Shown here: piece by piece, positions 1 through 7,406 of the stretch
Numbering within the stretch: position 1 is the stretch's first letter
Layout: each line of letters opens with the position of its first letter
From: Arthrobacter sp. H-02-3
GTDB taxonomy: Bacteria; Actinomycetota; Actinomycetes; Actinomycetales; Micrococcaceae
NCBI RefSeq assembly: GCF_003097355.1
Contig: NZ_PYUI01000011.1
Location: 1 to 64,000, forward strand
Direction of reading: 5' to 3'
DNA: 64,000 nucleotides
Notes under the pieces: model-generated
Database searches by the model: none
What the model was told of the DNA's origin: nothing
Seen by the model: the letters and a program-made list of their open reading frames with translations, nothing else
Made by a program: the position numbers and the translations under genes

Positions 1-871
1 TGAGCAGGCAGCCGCCGATCACCGCGGCGATGATGTAGAGGAACTCGTTGCCCACGCCCTCACCGGACTGCACGGTGTCGAAGGCGAAGAGGTTGTGCAT
101 GCCCAGGATCCAGGCGCAGAACCCGACCGCCATGAACAGGCCGATCTTGGTCGCCTTGACCGGCACGCCCACGGCGCGGGCCGCGTTCGCGTCCCCGCCC
201 ACGGCGAAGATCCAGTTCCCGACGCGGGTCCGCATCAGCACCCAGGTGGCGACCGCGACGAGCAGGAACCAGTAGAACACGGTGATCTTGACCTCGACGC
301 CGCCGATGCTCACCGAGGAGGCGAACACGGCCCGGGCCGAGGCGAAGCCGTCCATGGACGAGATCGAGGGAGAGGACACCGAGCCGCCGATCAACCGGGT
401 CAGGCCCAGGTTCAGGCCGGTCAGCATCAGGAAGGTCGCCAGGGTCACGATGAAGGACGGGAGTTTGGTCTTGATCAGGATCCAGCCATTGATGAAGCCG
501 ATGGACAGCGAGACCACCAGGGCCAGGCCGACACCGACCCAGACGTTCGTGGTGAAGTACCAGCTGAACAGCGACGCCGTCAGCGCCGAGGAGATCACGG
601 CGACGCCGGTGGAGAGGTCGAACTCCCCGCCGATCATCAGCAGCGACACCCCGACGGCCATGATCCCGATCGTGGAGGAGCCGTACAGGATGGTCGCCAG
701 CGCGTTGGGCTGGGTGAACGTCGGGGACACCAACGCGAAGAAAATGAACAGGACGATCGCGCCCACCAGGGCACCGACCTCGGGACGTCCCAGCAGTTTC
801 TGGAACGGACTACGCTTTGCGACGCGCTCATCGGGCGCCGGCGACTTTGTCTTTGTCTGGGTGAGGGTCAT
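1..871 (-). CDS. CUT2-type (ribose/sugar) ABC transporter permease, C-terminus outside the window
   Basis: Membrane subunit of a ribose-type (CUT2) sugar importer. About 290 residues are visible, reading from ATG at 871; the stop lies beyond base 1, so the gene is partial. The frame gives repeated hydrophobic segments and the family-like stretches GGEFDLSTGVAV and GGDANAARAVGVP, which match the conserved cytoplasmic loops of RbsC/FrcC permeases. It follows the binding-protein gene by 52 bases and shares its transcript. The ATPase gene is not in view and is presumably further downstream. The substrate is unknown; the adjacent TIM-barrel sugar isomerase suggests a monosaccharide or polyol. Confidence 0.9.
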   Translation of the reverse strand, partial: MTLTQTKTKSPAPDERVAKRSPFQKLLGRPEVGALVGAIVLFIFFALVSPTFTQPNALATILYGSSTIGIMAVGVSLLMIGGEFDLSTGVAVISSALTASLFSWYFTTNVWVGVGLALVVSLSIGFINGWILIKTKLPSFIVTLATFLMLTGLNLGLTRLIGGSVSSPSISSMDGFASARAVFASSVSIGGVEVKITVFYWFLLVAVATWVLMRTRVGNWIFAVGGDANAARAVGVPVKATKIGLFMAVGFCAWILGMHNLFAFDTVQSGEGVGNEFLYIIAAVIGGCLL

Positions 872-887
872 GATAATTCTCCTAGCT

Positions 888-913
888 GCCGGGCCGGCCT
901 AAGCCGGCCCGGC
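888..913 (-). other. Intercistronic GC-rich hairpin between binding-protein and permease genes
   Basis: Eleven-base perfect inverted repeat (GCCGGGCCGGC at 888-898 and its complement at 903-913) with a 4-base loop, between the binding-protein stop and the permease start. No U-run follows. Such a structure can stabilise the upstream mRNA or cause partial termination, so that binding protein exceeds permease; this role is inferred. Confidence 0.6.
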
Positions 914-923
914 CAGCGGGCTG

Positions 924-1919
924 TTAGCGGATACCCTGCTGGACGTACTTGAGCACGTCGGAAATGTTGGACTTGTCGACGATCGTCGGGCCGGTGAGGA
1001 CAGGCTGCCCGCCACCGATCTTGAAACCACCAAGCTTGTTCTGCCAGATGGCGTCAATGGATGAGTAGCCCTGCAGCCACGGCTGCTGGTCCACCGTGAA
1101 CAGGACCTTGCCATCGTTGATCGCCTGCGCCAGCGCGGGGTTCAGGTCGAAGCTGGCCACCTTGATCGGGCTGCCGGCATCTGCCACGGCTTTGATAATG
1201 GTCAAAGTGATGGGGGCGCCGAGCCCGATGATCACGTCAGCATCCTTGCTGGCCTGGAGCTTCGCCGTCGCAGTGGACTGCACTGCCGTCATATCGGCCC
1301 CGTTGACATAAAGGATCTCAGTGCCGGGCACCTTCGTCTTCACGCCGGCGCAGCGCTGTTCGAGTTGCACCTGTCCCTGCGACTGGATCACGCAGATCGG
1401 GTGCTTGTACCCGTCCCCCGCCAACTTGGTGCCCACGGCTTCGCCAGCCAAGGTCTCGTTGGAGCCGAAGTGGGTAAACGCCCCCATCTGCGCGGAGACG
1501 TCCCCACCGGCGTTGAAGCTCACAAGCGGGATACCCGCGTCAGTGGCCTTCTTCAGCACGTCCTTCATGGCGCCTGGGTTGGCGATGGTGACAGCGATGC
1601 CGTCAACCTTCTGGTCAATGGCCTGCTGCACCAGCTGTACCTGACGCCCCGCGTCGGCATCACTCGTATAAAGAACCTCGACATTATCCTTCGCAGCTGC
1701 CGCCTCCGCGCCCTTGCGGACAATGTCCCAGAACGTGTCGCCAACCTCGGCATGGGTAATGAGGGCGACCTTGAGCCGGGGCGTCGAGACGGCCTGGCCG
1801 CCACCGCCGGCACTTGCCGTGTCTGCGGGCTTGCCGCCGCTGCTTGAACATGCCGCCAGCGCCAGAAGCGGGACGACGGCGAGAGCCGTTACGCCCCGCC
1901 GCCAAGTGAACTTTGCCAC
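924..1919 (-). CDS. Sugar-binding lipoprotein of a CUT2 ABC transporter
   Basis: Periplasmic-binding-protein-like (type 1, RbsB family) sugar receptor. The chosen start is GTG at 1919, preceded by AAAGGAGA on the minus strand; longer upstream frames lack a ribosome site. The 331-residue product begins with a basic stretch, a hydrophobic core and the lipobox LAAC, so it should be lipid-anchored outside the membrane. The rest has the expected alternation of the fold (VALITHAEVGDTFW near the mature N-terminus; VDGIAVTIANP). It is the first gene of the transcript that continues into the permease. The substrate cannot be read from the sequence. Confidence 0.9.
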   Translation of the reverse strand: MAKFTWRRGVTALAVVPLLALAACSSSGGKPADTASAGGGGQAVSTPRLKVALITHAEVGDTFWDIVRKGAEAAAAKDNVEVLYTSDADAGRQVQLVQQAIDQKVDGIAVTIANPGAMKDVLKKATDAGIPLVSFNAGGDVSAQMGAFTHFGSNETLAGEAVGTKLAGDGYKHPICVIQSQGQVQLEQRCAGVKTKVPGTEILYVNGADMTAVQSTATAKLQASKDADVIIGLGAPITLTIIKAVADAGSPIKVASFDLNPALAQAINDGKVLFTVDQQPWLQGYSSIDAIWQNKLGGFKIGGGQPVLTGPTIVDKSNISDVLKYVQQGIR

Positions 1920-2037
1920 GAGAAATCTCCTTTGATTCGCGCCATTTCGGCCTTCGGTACGCTTCTGCCCCCTGCCGCGGCAGGAAGGGAAAACGGAGGC
2001 CAACTGTTTGTGAACGACTGTGATCCACCTCTCACGG

Positions 2038-2091
2038 TGGAACGTTCCAACTCTAGATCGGGAATATTCCCAATGTCAATGGAACGTTCCA
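2038..2091. promoter_or_regulatory. Divergent promoter with three LacI-type palindromes
   Basis: Two identical 12-bp palindromes TGGAACGTTCCA (2038-2049 and 2080-2091) flank a third palindrome GGGAATATTCCC (2060-2071). Centre spacings are 22 and 20 bp, about two helical turns each. On the minus strand a -35 TTGACA (2074-2079) and a -10 TAGAGT (2050-2055) are separated by 18 bp, so the middle palindrome fills the promoter spacer. The region lies between the binding-lipoprotein gene and the isomerase gene. CG-centred palindromes of this type are typical LacI/GalR operators; no matching regulator gene is present beside it. Confidence 0.7.
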
Positions 2092-2166
2092 TCGAAGTGT
2101 GGTTTCATTCTTACAACACACTGACCGCTTCCGACGGCAGTCCCGGATTTGCTTCAAAGGAGAACA

Positions 2167-3078
2167 ATGACCGACACCCCTGCTCCGGAACTTGTAGCGT
2201 CCTGCTGGACCAGCGCGGGCGCCGTGGCGCCGCTGCAAAGCCCCGAGACCAGTCCCGTGCCCATCGCCGAGCGGCTTGAGGCCATCGCATCGACGGGATG
2301 GTCTGGTTTTGGGCTCGCCCACGACGACCTGGCCGCCGCACGCGCAACACTGGGCTTTCCGGCCTTGCGGAGCCTCATCGACGACGCCGGCCTCCGCCAT
2401 GTGGAAGTTGAGCTCCTCACCGACTGGTGGGACGAGAGCCTCACCCACCTGTGGCGGCCGCAATTCGACCTTCTCCTGGAGGCCGCCGAGACACTCGGGG
2501 CAAGGTTCATAAAGGTCGGAACGACCATCGGCAAGCCGCTGGATGACCTCAACTTCCTGGTCGAGCCCCTCCGTCGCTTGACGGCTGAAGCCGCGCTTCG
2601 GGGGACGCGCATTGCTCTGGAGCCCATGCCATTTTCGATGGTCGGATCAGTGCCGGCCGCGGCGGACCTCATGCGAAAAGTCGATATGCCCGGCTGCGGC
2701 CTGGTCGTTGACTACTGGCACGTATTCCGTGCCGGAACGTCCCTGGACGAGTTGTCGGCCAGCCTCGACGCAGCCCAGATTTTCGGGGTGGAACTCAACG
2801 ACGCGGATGCGGACATCAGGGGTTCCCTGTTCGAAGACACCCGCGACAATCGCCGCCTCTGCGGACAAGGCGACCAGGATGTCGCAGGGTTCATCAAGAC
2901 ACTGACATCCATTGGCTTCAACGGTCCCTGGGGCGTGGAAATCCTGTCCGAGGAACATCGGGCACTTCCCGTTCGGGAAGCACTGCGGGCGGCGCATGAA
3001 ACGGCACTCGCGTGCTTCCCGGCGGATCCCGCGCCAGCCGCCGGAAGTCCTTCCGAGAATGATGCGACAGCAGGCTAA
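2167..3078 (+). CDS. Sugar phosphate isomerase/epimerase, TIM-barrel (AP endonuclease 2 / xylose isomerase-like)
   Basis: A 303-residue TIM-barrel protein of the xylose isomerase-like/AP endonuclease family 2, usually metal-dependent sugar or polyol isomerases, epimerases or dehydratases. ATG at 2167 is chosen because AAAGGAGAA lies just upstream. Candidate metal ligands sit at expected strand ends: Glu in ALEPMP, Asp in VVDYWH, Glu in GVELND and Glu in GVEIL. It is divergent from the CUT2 transporter and shares its operator region, so it probably acts on the imported compound. The exact reaction cannot be assigned. Confidence 0.8.
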   Translation: MTDTPAPELVASCWTSAGAVAPLQSPETSPVPIAERLEAIASTGWSGFGLAHDDLAAARATLGFPALRSLIDDAGLRHVEVELLTDWWDESLTHLWRPQFDLLLEAAETLGARFIKVGTTIGKPLDDLNFLVEPLRRLTAEAALRGTRIALEPMPFSMVGSVPAAADLMRKVDMPGCGLVVDYWHVFRAGTSLDELSASLDAAQIFGVELNDADADIRGSLFEDTRDNRRLCGQGDQDVAGFIKTLTSIGFNGPWGVEILSEEHRALPVREALRAAHETALACFPADPAPAAGSPSENDATAG

Positions 3079-3115
3079 CGGGAAATGCTTGGGAGTCCTG
3101 CTAGGAGGAATTCCA

Positions 3116-3370
3116 GTGAAAAACAAGCTGCACCTGCAACTGGATTGGCTGCCCGTGGCAGGAGAGACTGTCGAAATTCGGATCAAAGATAAGATCGTAA
3201 GAACAGGCAGGGTCGACGGCGTGACTCCTGACAATCAAATCCTGTGGATAGCTGCCGACGGCGCCGAACCCCGGGCAATGTTCGAACGCTCCCACAACTA
3301 TTCCGTATGGATTGAATACAGGTGGGAAACGGCGTCCACGGGGCGTCACGAAGCTGACGACGGGAAATGA
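3116..3370 (+). CDS. Small conserved-looking protein of unknown function
   Basis: An 84-residue protein starting at GTG 3116 behind a strong AGGAGGAA site, 37 bases after the isomerase gene. It has no membrane segment or signal peptide. The middle part (GRVDGVTPDN, then LWIAADGAEPRAMF) resembles the small protein at 39306-39551, which has GRVDNRTADG, VVWVLSDGGRRQLF in the same order. The two look like members of one small beta-rich family. Function is unknown; the position suggests co-transcription with the isomerase. Confidence 0.6.
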   Translation: MKNKLHLQLDWLPVAGETVEIRIKDKIVRTGRVDGVTPDNQILWIAADGAEPRAMFERSHNYSVWIEYRWETASTGRHEADDGK

Positions 3371-3562
3371 GCCGTTCGCAATCGGCTCGCTCACCGAGGC
3401 GGCCGAGTCCCTGGCTCCGCGAAAGGATAGGCGCATGATTGCAACGGATCTCGACCCGATTGAAGTCATCGCCCTCGACATCGCACGGGCCGACATATTC
3501 CAGCACGTGCTAGGATCCCCCACACGACCGCATATACGTCGCACTCACTCAGGAGGTTCGCG

Positions 3563-4168
3563 GTGCCGGACACCACCTGCCACATGTCGATCTCACTGGA
3601 CGGCTTTGTCGCCGGGCCGGACCAGAGCCGCGAGGACCCCCTGGGCAAGCGGGGGCTCGAGCTGCACCGCTGGCACATCGGCGACCCGCGAGCCAACCAT
3701 GCCGACAAAGTCGCGAACGAGTGGCTCATGCGCCCGCGGGGCGCGTATGTAATGGGTCGGAACATGTTCGGCCCGGTCCGCGGGGATTGGGATGAGGAAT
3801 GGACCGGGTGGTGGGGAGCCGAACCGCCGTACCACGCGCCGGTCTTCGTGCTGACCCATCACGAACATGATCCGATCCAGATGGACGGCGGGACGACCTT
3901 CTACTTCGTCACCGAGGGCTTCGACGCGGCCTACTCCGCAGCGCGCCAGGCGGCAGGGGACAACGGCGTGGACATCGCCGGTGGGGCCTCGACAGTCCGA
4001 CAGGCACTGATCGCGGGTGTAATCGACGAGCTCACCCTCGACATCGCACCGGTCCTGCTCGGTTCAGGCGAGCGGATCTTCGACGGGGTTGAATCCTTCG
4101 GCTTCGAACCCGCCGAGGTGCTTCACTCACCGCTGGCCACCCACATCCGCTATCGCCGAGTCAGCTAA
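3563..4168 (+). CDS. Dihydrofolate reductase-like protein (RibD C-terminal domain family)
   Basis: A 201-residue single-domain protein of the RibD-C/bacterial DHFR-like family, putative NADPH-dependent reductases related to YyaP/YwjB. GTG at 3563 follows AGGAGG with good spacing. The N-terminal SISLDGFVAGPD and the C-terminal glycine-rich AGGASTVRQAL and ELTLDIAPVLLGSG stretches are hallmarks of the family. It stands alone, with 192 bases before it and 141 after it holding no convincing gene. The physiological substrate of these stand-alone proteins is generally unknown. Confidence 0.85.
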   Translation: MPDTTCHMSISLDGFVAGPDQSREDPLGKRGLELHRWHIGDPRANHADKVANEWLMRPRGAYVMGRNMFGPVRGDWDEEWTGWWGAEPPYHAPVFVLTHHEHDPIQMDGGTTFYFVTEGFDAAYSAARQAAGDNGVDIAGGASTVRQALIAGVIDELTLDIAPVLLGSGERIFDGVESFGFEPAEVLHSPLATHIRYRRVS

Positions 4169-4309
4169 CCCCGCGCTGCCAGCCTCCTGCGCAGCCGGAC
4201 GGTCATTCACCCGGCTCGGGGTGGCAAGTGTTGAAGGCGAGACGGCCGGCGAACCAGCCCAGCGCGGTGGCGGGGTGGACTCCGGGCCCGACAACCAGAG
4301 AGGTACGCC

Positions 4310-4795
4310 GTGGGGTGCGGGAAGAAAATGAGCAGGGGCCGCAAAATATGGCTCAGCGTGCTGGCAGTAGCGGTTGCCTTTGTCACCGTCTTCTTCCTTT
4401 GGGCATCGTGGAAGAGCGATCAGATCGTCGCTGAGCTCAAGTCGATTGCGGACCGCCTCCAACCAGAGCCGGGATGGGAGAACCTGGATACCCAGCCTCC
4501 GGTGGGTGCTGCACTGTGCATCCCGCTTGATGGACCTTGCTCCCAGTACGCATACCGTTGGGACACTCACCGGAAGTACCGGGAGGGTGACCTGGAGAAC
4601 TACATCCAGCAAGTAGGTTTGATCCCACAGGAGTACAAGCCATGCATACGGGAGCGGAGGATCAATTCAGGCGGACTGGACTGTCGGGGCATTGGAGTCA
4701 TCGACGGCTGGGACGTACGCGTTACGATCACTGACTACGGTCAGGACGACGACACCAACATTGTGCAGATCGTGGTCAACAAGTACGGCTACTGA
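4310..4795 (+). CDS. Membrane-anchored protein of unknown function
   Basis: A 161-residue protein starting at GTG 4310 (AGAGAGG upstream), with ATG 4328 as an alternative. Residues about 12-32 form one hydrophobic segment after a basic N-terminus (RGRK), giving an N-in membrane anchor; the rest is polar and rich in Tyr, Asp and Cys, and probably external. Four cysteines at CIPLDGPC and CIRER...DCRG could pair. No family was recognised. Base composition is lower in GC than its neighbours, which fits an accessory gene. A degenerate tRNA end and a terminator follow directly. Confidence 0.6.
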   Translation: MGCGKKMSRGRKIWLSVLAVAVAFVTVFFLWASWKSDQIVAELKSIADRLQPEPGWENLDTQPPVGAALCIPLDGPCSQYAYRWDTHRKYREGDLENYIQQVGLIPQEYKPCIRERRINSGGLDCRGIGVIDGWDVRVTITDYGQDDDTNIVQIVVNKYGY

Positions 4796-4816
4796 TCCTG
4801 GCAGTGGAGTTTCCAT

Positions 4817-4843
4817 ATGGGTTCAATCCCACCGTGACCGCCA
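4817..4843 (+). pseudogene. Degenerate 3' end of a tRNA (tRNA-Ser-like)
   Basis: The stretch reads as a T-arm (ATGGG stem, TTCAAT loop, CCCAC stem), the 3' acceptor strand CGTGACC, a G discriminator and CCA. The T-loop has six bases instead of seven and the outer T-stem pair is lost. The sequence immediately before it cannot form the other arms, so only the 3' end is present. G before CCA and the sequence style are like actinobacterial tRNA-Ser. It may be a decayed tRNA or an integration scar. Confidence 0.4.
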
Positions 4844-4849
4844 CGTAGC

Positions 4850-4900
4850 AAGGCCCCTGTTTTCCTTTGTTTGCAAGGCAAATCAGGGGCCTTTTGTTTT
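4850..4900 (+). terminator. Rho-independent terminator
   Basis: A 10-bp perfect stem (AAGGCCCCTG at 4850-4859, CAGGGGCCTT at 4884-4893) is followed by TTGTTTT. It is well placed to end transcripts of the 4310-4795 gene and sits 6 bases after the tRNA-like 3' end, as expected for a tRNA terminator. Confidence 0.8.
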
Positions 4901-5023
4901 GCTCTCCTAGGGGCGTGCCCACAATTTCCTGAGAGCCGGCACACGATGACGGCTGTTTGGAACCTAACGAGCGCACCAGAAAGCCCTGGACCGATTACCG
5001 GGGCCGGAGCTGTTCCTGGGTGC

Positions 5024-5224
5024 TTAGGAGTCGGTGACGCGGCTTTCACAATTCTGCAAAACCCAGTTCTGAGCCCGCCAGATGACGTTGTAGAGGTTGT
5101 ACGGCGCCACGTCGTAAGTGTCCCAGGTCTGGCCTACGCGGGCAGTCCAGTCGGGGATTTTGCCGCAACAAATACGGTGCCCAAAAATGGCGAACAGGCG
5201 CGAAGCAATGGCGTGCTGAATCAT
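5024..5224 (-). CDS. Small protein of unknown function
   Basis: A 66-residue frame read from ATG 5224 with GAAAGG six bases upstream. The product is rich in Trp, Tyr, Asn and Cys (for example WTARVGQTWDTYD and YNLYNVIWRAQNW), a composition unlike the Arg/Pro/Ala-rich noise frames of this genome, so it may be real. No family was recognised and no membrane segment is evident. It lies alone in an accessory stretch of lower GC content. Confidence 0.45.
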   Translation of the reverse strand: MIQHAIASRLFAIFGHRICCGKIPDWTARVGQTWDTYDVAPYNLYNVIWRAQNWVLQNCESRVTDS

Positions 5225-5408
5225 GGAATGCCTTTCCATTGTCGCCGGCCCCCGAACGGGGCTAGCGTCTGCACGCGCTCATAACGTGCATCCTAGCGCG
5301 GCCAGGCGTGAGAGCGCCCCCAACGCTTCAAGGTCTGCCAGCTGTTCCGCCGTCGTCGTGCGCAACAGTCCGGCAGCGGAAGCACTAGCATCGGCGGGAT
5401 GCGGACGT

Positions 5409-6191
5409 TCAATGGCGAGGGGCTCCGGGAGGGGAAGTCACGGCGGCGGGGCTTTTCAGGGACGCGAGTATGCCTTGGATCATGCCTTTCAGGAATCGCT
5501 GTCCCTGGCTGCTGGGGTGTTCGTGGTCGGGCCCCAGGAGTGGAGAGTTGGGCCCGGCTATCCAATGCTCCGTGATCGGATCAACAAACTCTGCGCCTGC
5601 GTCGAGGGCAACTGTCCTCTCCTGGTCACGGATTACATCAACATCCGCCTTCACCGGCTCAAAGGCCGTGAGGGGGCCGATGACGATCCTGGCCGCGTGG
5701 GGGGCCAGGGTTTTGCTTGTCGAAAGGGCGTCCGCGACGGCGGCTTTCAGGGCCGCCGGATCCTGGCCTGCATCGTTGTCCGAGCCAAAGAACACAACGA
5801 TGTCTGTCGAGGCATTGAGCGTGGCGGCGATCTGCGACCCGAACGTCTCCCCTCCCTCTCCGGCGACAAGGTAGCCCGCACCGTTTTTTGCCGCGTTGAT
5901 GATGTCCACCGGCTGCTGCCCGGACTGCAGCGCCTGGCCCAGTTGGCGCGGCCATGCTTCCTCCGGGGAGGTGCCGAACCCCGTGCTGAGGGAATCGCCG
6001 ATGACCACCACGCGTTCCGGCGTCGTCCTCCGAGGGGTCTGGAATGGGGCCGGGGCGGGAGTGCTCTGCCGCGGGCTCGCTTGGGCCAAGCGGTGGTCGG
6101 CAGCCGGGGCGCAGGCAGCGAGAGCGCAGAAGACAGCCGACGCACCGAGTGCGGTCGCCAAGGTCGACCGGCGGTGGCGGCTAAGGGTCAC
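5409..6191 (-). CDS. Secreted SGNH/GDSL-family hydrolase, probable lipoprotein
   Basis: A 260-residue esterase-type protein of the SGNH hydrolase superfamily, which cleaves acyl esters or similar bonds with a Ser-Asp-His set. GTG at 6191 (GGGAG upstream) gives an N-terminus with arginines, a hydrophobic core and a lipobox-like LAAC, so export and lipidation are likely. Block I is VVVIGDSLSTG with the nucleophile Ser; the C-terminal DHEHPSSQG carries the Asp and His. Asn in DIINAAKNGAG and the GSDND stretch fit blocks II and III. It stands alone; the substrate is unknown. Confidence 0.8.
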   Translation of the reverse strand: MTLSRHRRSTLATALGASAVFCALAACAPAADHRLAQASPRQSTPAPAPFQTPRRTTPERVVVIGDSLSTGFGTSPEEAWPRQLGQALQSGQQPVDIINAAKNGAGYLVAGEGGETFGSQIAATLNASTDIVVFFGSDNDAGQDPAALKAAVADALSTSKTLAPHAARIVIGPLTAFEPVKADVDVIRDQERTVALDAGAEFVDPITEHWIAGPNSPLLGPDHEHPSSQGQRFLKGMIQGILASLKSPAAVTSPPGAPRH

Positions 6192-6279
6192 TTCGGCTCC
6201 CAGGTAGCGTCTCCGGCATGTCGCTTTGCCATGGTATCCAGAATAGACACGGGTCGATTCGGTAGCTACCGAACGGCAA

Positions 6280-6312
6280 GGAACCCCTGTCAGTCGCACT
6301 GACAGGGGTTCC
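6280..6312 (-). terminator. Strong hairpin, probable terminator
   Basis: A 14-bp perfect inverted repeat (arms 6280-6293 and 6299-6312) with a 5-base loop lies downstream of the minus-strand gene at 6353-6712 and upstream of the SGNH hydrolase gene. The minus-strand tail is TTGCC, not a clear U-run, so it may work as a terminator or as an mRNA end stabiliser. Confidence 0.55.
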
Positions 6313-6352
6313 CCCTATTTGCGGCCCCGGCTCCGGCGAGCGCAGGCACCGC

Positions 6353-6712
6353 TCAGACCCCTCCGTCGAGTTGCTCCATTTCCAGGCACGCGTCCTCGTA
6401 GGAGACCTCGCCGTTGCGGAATGCTTGTTCGAGTTCCTTGGCTCTGCGTCGCGTGTAGGCGGTGCTGACTGTTCCGGTGATGCCGGCCTCGAGGTAGTCG
6501 AGACGGGAGTGGGCGGGCCGCTGCTCCCCGGCAGTCAGGTGCCGGCGGATCGACGTGAGGAACCAAGCGCCAGGATGCAGTAAACGCTGTGCATAGGCTC
6601 TGGGGTCGACTAGGTACATGTTTCCATGGTTCAACTCCCACCTGAGAAGACCATGAGTATCGTCTGGGTGATCGGGGCTGGCGGTGCTTTCCCGGAACCC
6701 GTCGCCACCCAA
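6353..6712 (-). CDS. Hypothetical protein with charged C-terminal helix
   Basis: An open frame of up to 119 residues. The first possible start is TTG at 6712; ATG at 6619 would give an 88-residue product (MYLVDPRAYAQ). Neither has a clear ribosome site, so the start is uncertain. The C-terminus, RRRAKELEQAFRNGEVSYEDACLEMEQL, looks like the short helical SHOCT-type module often found at protein ends, but the match is weak. A strong hairpin follows the gene. Function is unknown. Confidence 0.45.
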   Translation of the reverse strand: MGGDGFRESTASPDHPDDTHGLLRWELNHGNMYLVDPRAYAQRLLHPGAWFLTSIRRHLTAGEQRPAHSRLDYLEAGITGTVSTAYTRRRAKELEQAFRNGEVSYEDACLEMEQLDGGV

Positions 6713-6723
6713 CAGGAGGCCCT

Positions 6724-6748
6724 GCTTCCCCTTTTTTACAAGGGAAGC
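6724..6748 (-). terminator. Hairpin downstream of lutC
   Basis: GCTTCCC (6724-6730) pairs with GGGAAGC (6742-6748) around a T/A-rich loop, 17 bases past the lutC stop. It probably ends the rha-lut transcript; the tail is not U-rich, so the call is tentative. Confidence 0.4.
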
Positions 6749-6764
6749 GGGGCTGCCCTGCTAC

Positions 6765-7406
6765 TTAGCCGCGCACGATCACGACATCTAGGGTCCGCGG
6801 GCCGTGGACGCCTTCGACGCGTTCGAGTTCGATGTCGCTCGTGGCGCTGGGCCCGCTGATCCACGTCTGCGGACGGGTGGCGTCGAGCCGGCGCAGGGCC
6901 TCGGGCAGGATGGTCGTGATGTCACCGGCGCGGACCAGGCAGATATGCCGGTCCGGAACGAGGCTGATGACGCGGCGGCCCTGATCCGGACTTGCGTCCA
7001 GGACGATGGTGCCGGTTTCGGCGACCGCCACGGCGCTGCCGGTGACGACGGCGTCCACCCCGTCCAATTCCTCGACGCTCAGCCGGTGCCCCGGGGCGTC
7101 GGTGACGCGGCGGCCCGAACCGCCGTCGTGCGCGTCCGCCTCCGCGAACAGGGCCTCCGCGAGGCCGTGCGGGACGGCGTAGCGGCCGGTGCCCTCGAGC
7201 AGCGCGGCGAGCCGCTGCGGCACCGCGGCGGCATCCTCAACGAAGACGTTCGCCTTGTAATCCAGGAGACGGTCCGTGAGCAGTTCGATGAGCGCGTCCT
7301 CGCCCAGTTCGGAAGAGCGCCGGTAGTCGCGGGGCACCTCCGGGACGGCCGGGGCGTCCCGGAGGGCCGAGCGGATCCGGTCGAGTATTTCTGTGCGCGC
7401 GTTCAC
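6765..7406 (-). CDS. lutC: Lactate utilization protein C (LutC/YkgG family)
   Basis: A 213-residue LutC-family protein, the third subunit of the LutABC L-lactate oxidation complex. The family fold is seen in the N-terminal helix ARTEILDRIRSALRD, the central AVVTGSAVAVAETGTIVLD stretch and the C-terminal TWISGPSATSDIELERVEGVHGPR, which is diagnostic for LutC. ATG at 7406 overlaps the lutB stop (ATGA), so translation is coupled. It is the last gene of the apparent rhaM-rhaI-rhaEW-rhaB-lutABC operon, followed by a hairpin. The electron acceptor is not encoded nearby. Confidence 0.95.
   Translation of the reverse strand: MNARTEILDRIRSALRDAPAVPEVPRDYRRSSELGEDALIELLTDRLLDYKANVFVEDAAAVPQRLAALLEGTGRYAVPHGLAEALFAEADAHDGGSGRRVTDAPGHRLSVEELDGVDAVVTGSAVAVAETGTIVLDASPDQGRRVISLVPDRHICLVRAGDITTILPEALRRLDATRPQTWISGPSATSDIELERVEGVHGPRTLDVVIVRG

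Noticed and set aside
95..952. 285-codon plus-strand open frame over the CUT2 permease
   Set aside because: His/Asp/Gly/Arg-rich translation without motifs; the minus strand gives a clear membrane permease.
4871..5284. 137-codon plus-strand open frame after the terminator
   Set aside because: It begins inside the terminator stem, lacks a ribosome site and overlaps a better minus-strand small gene.
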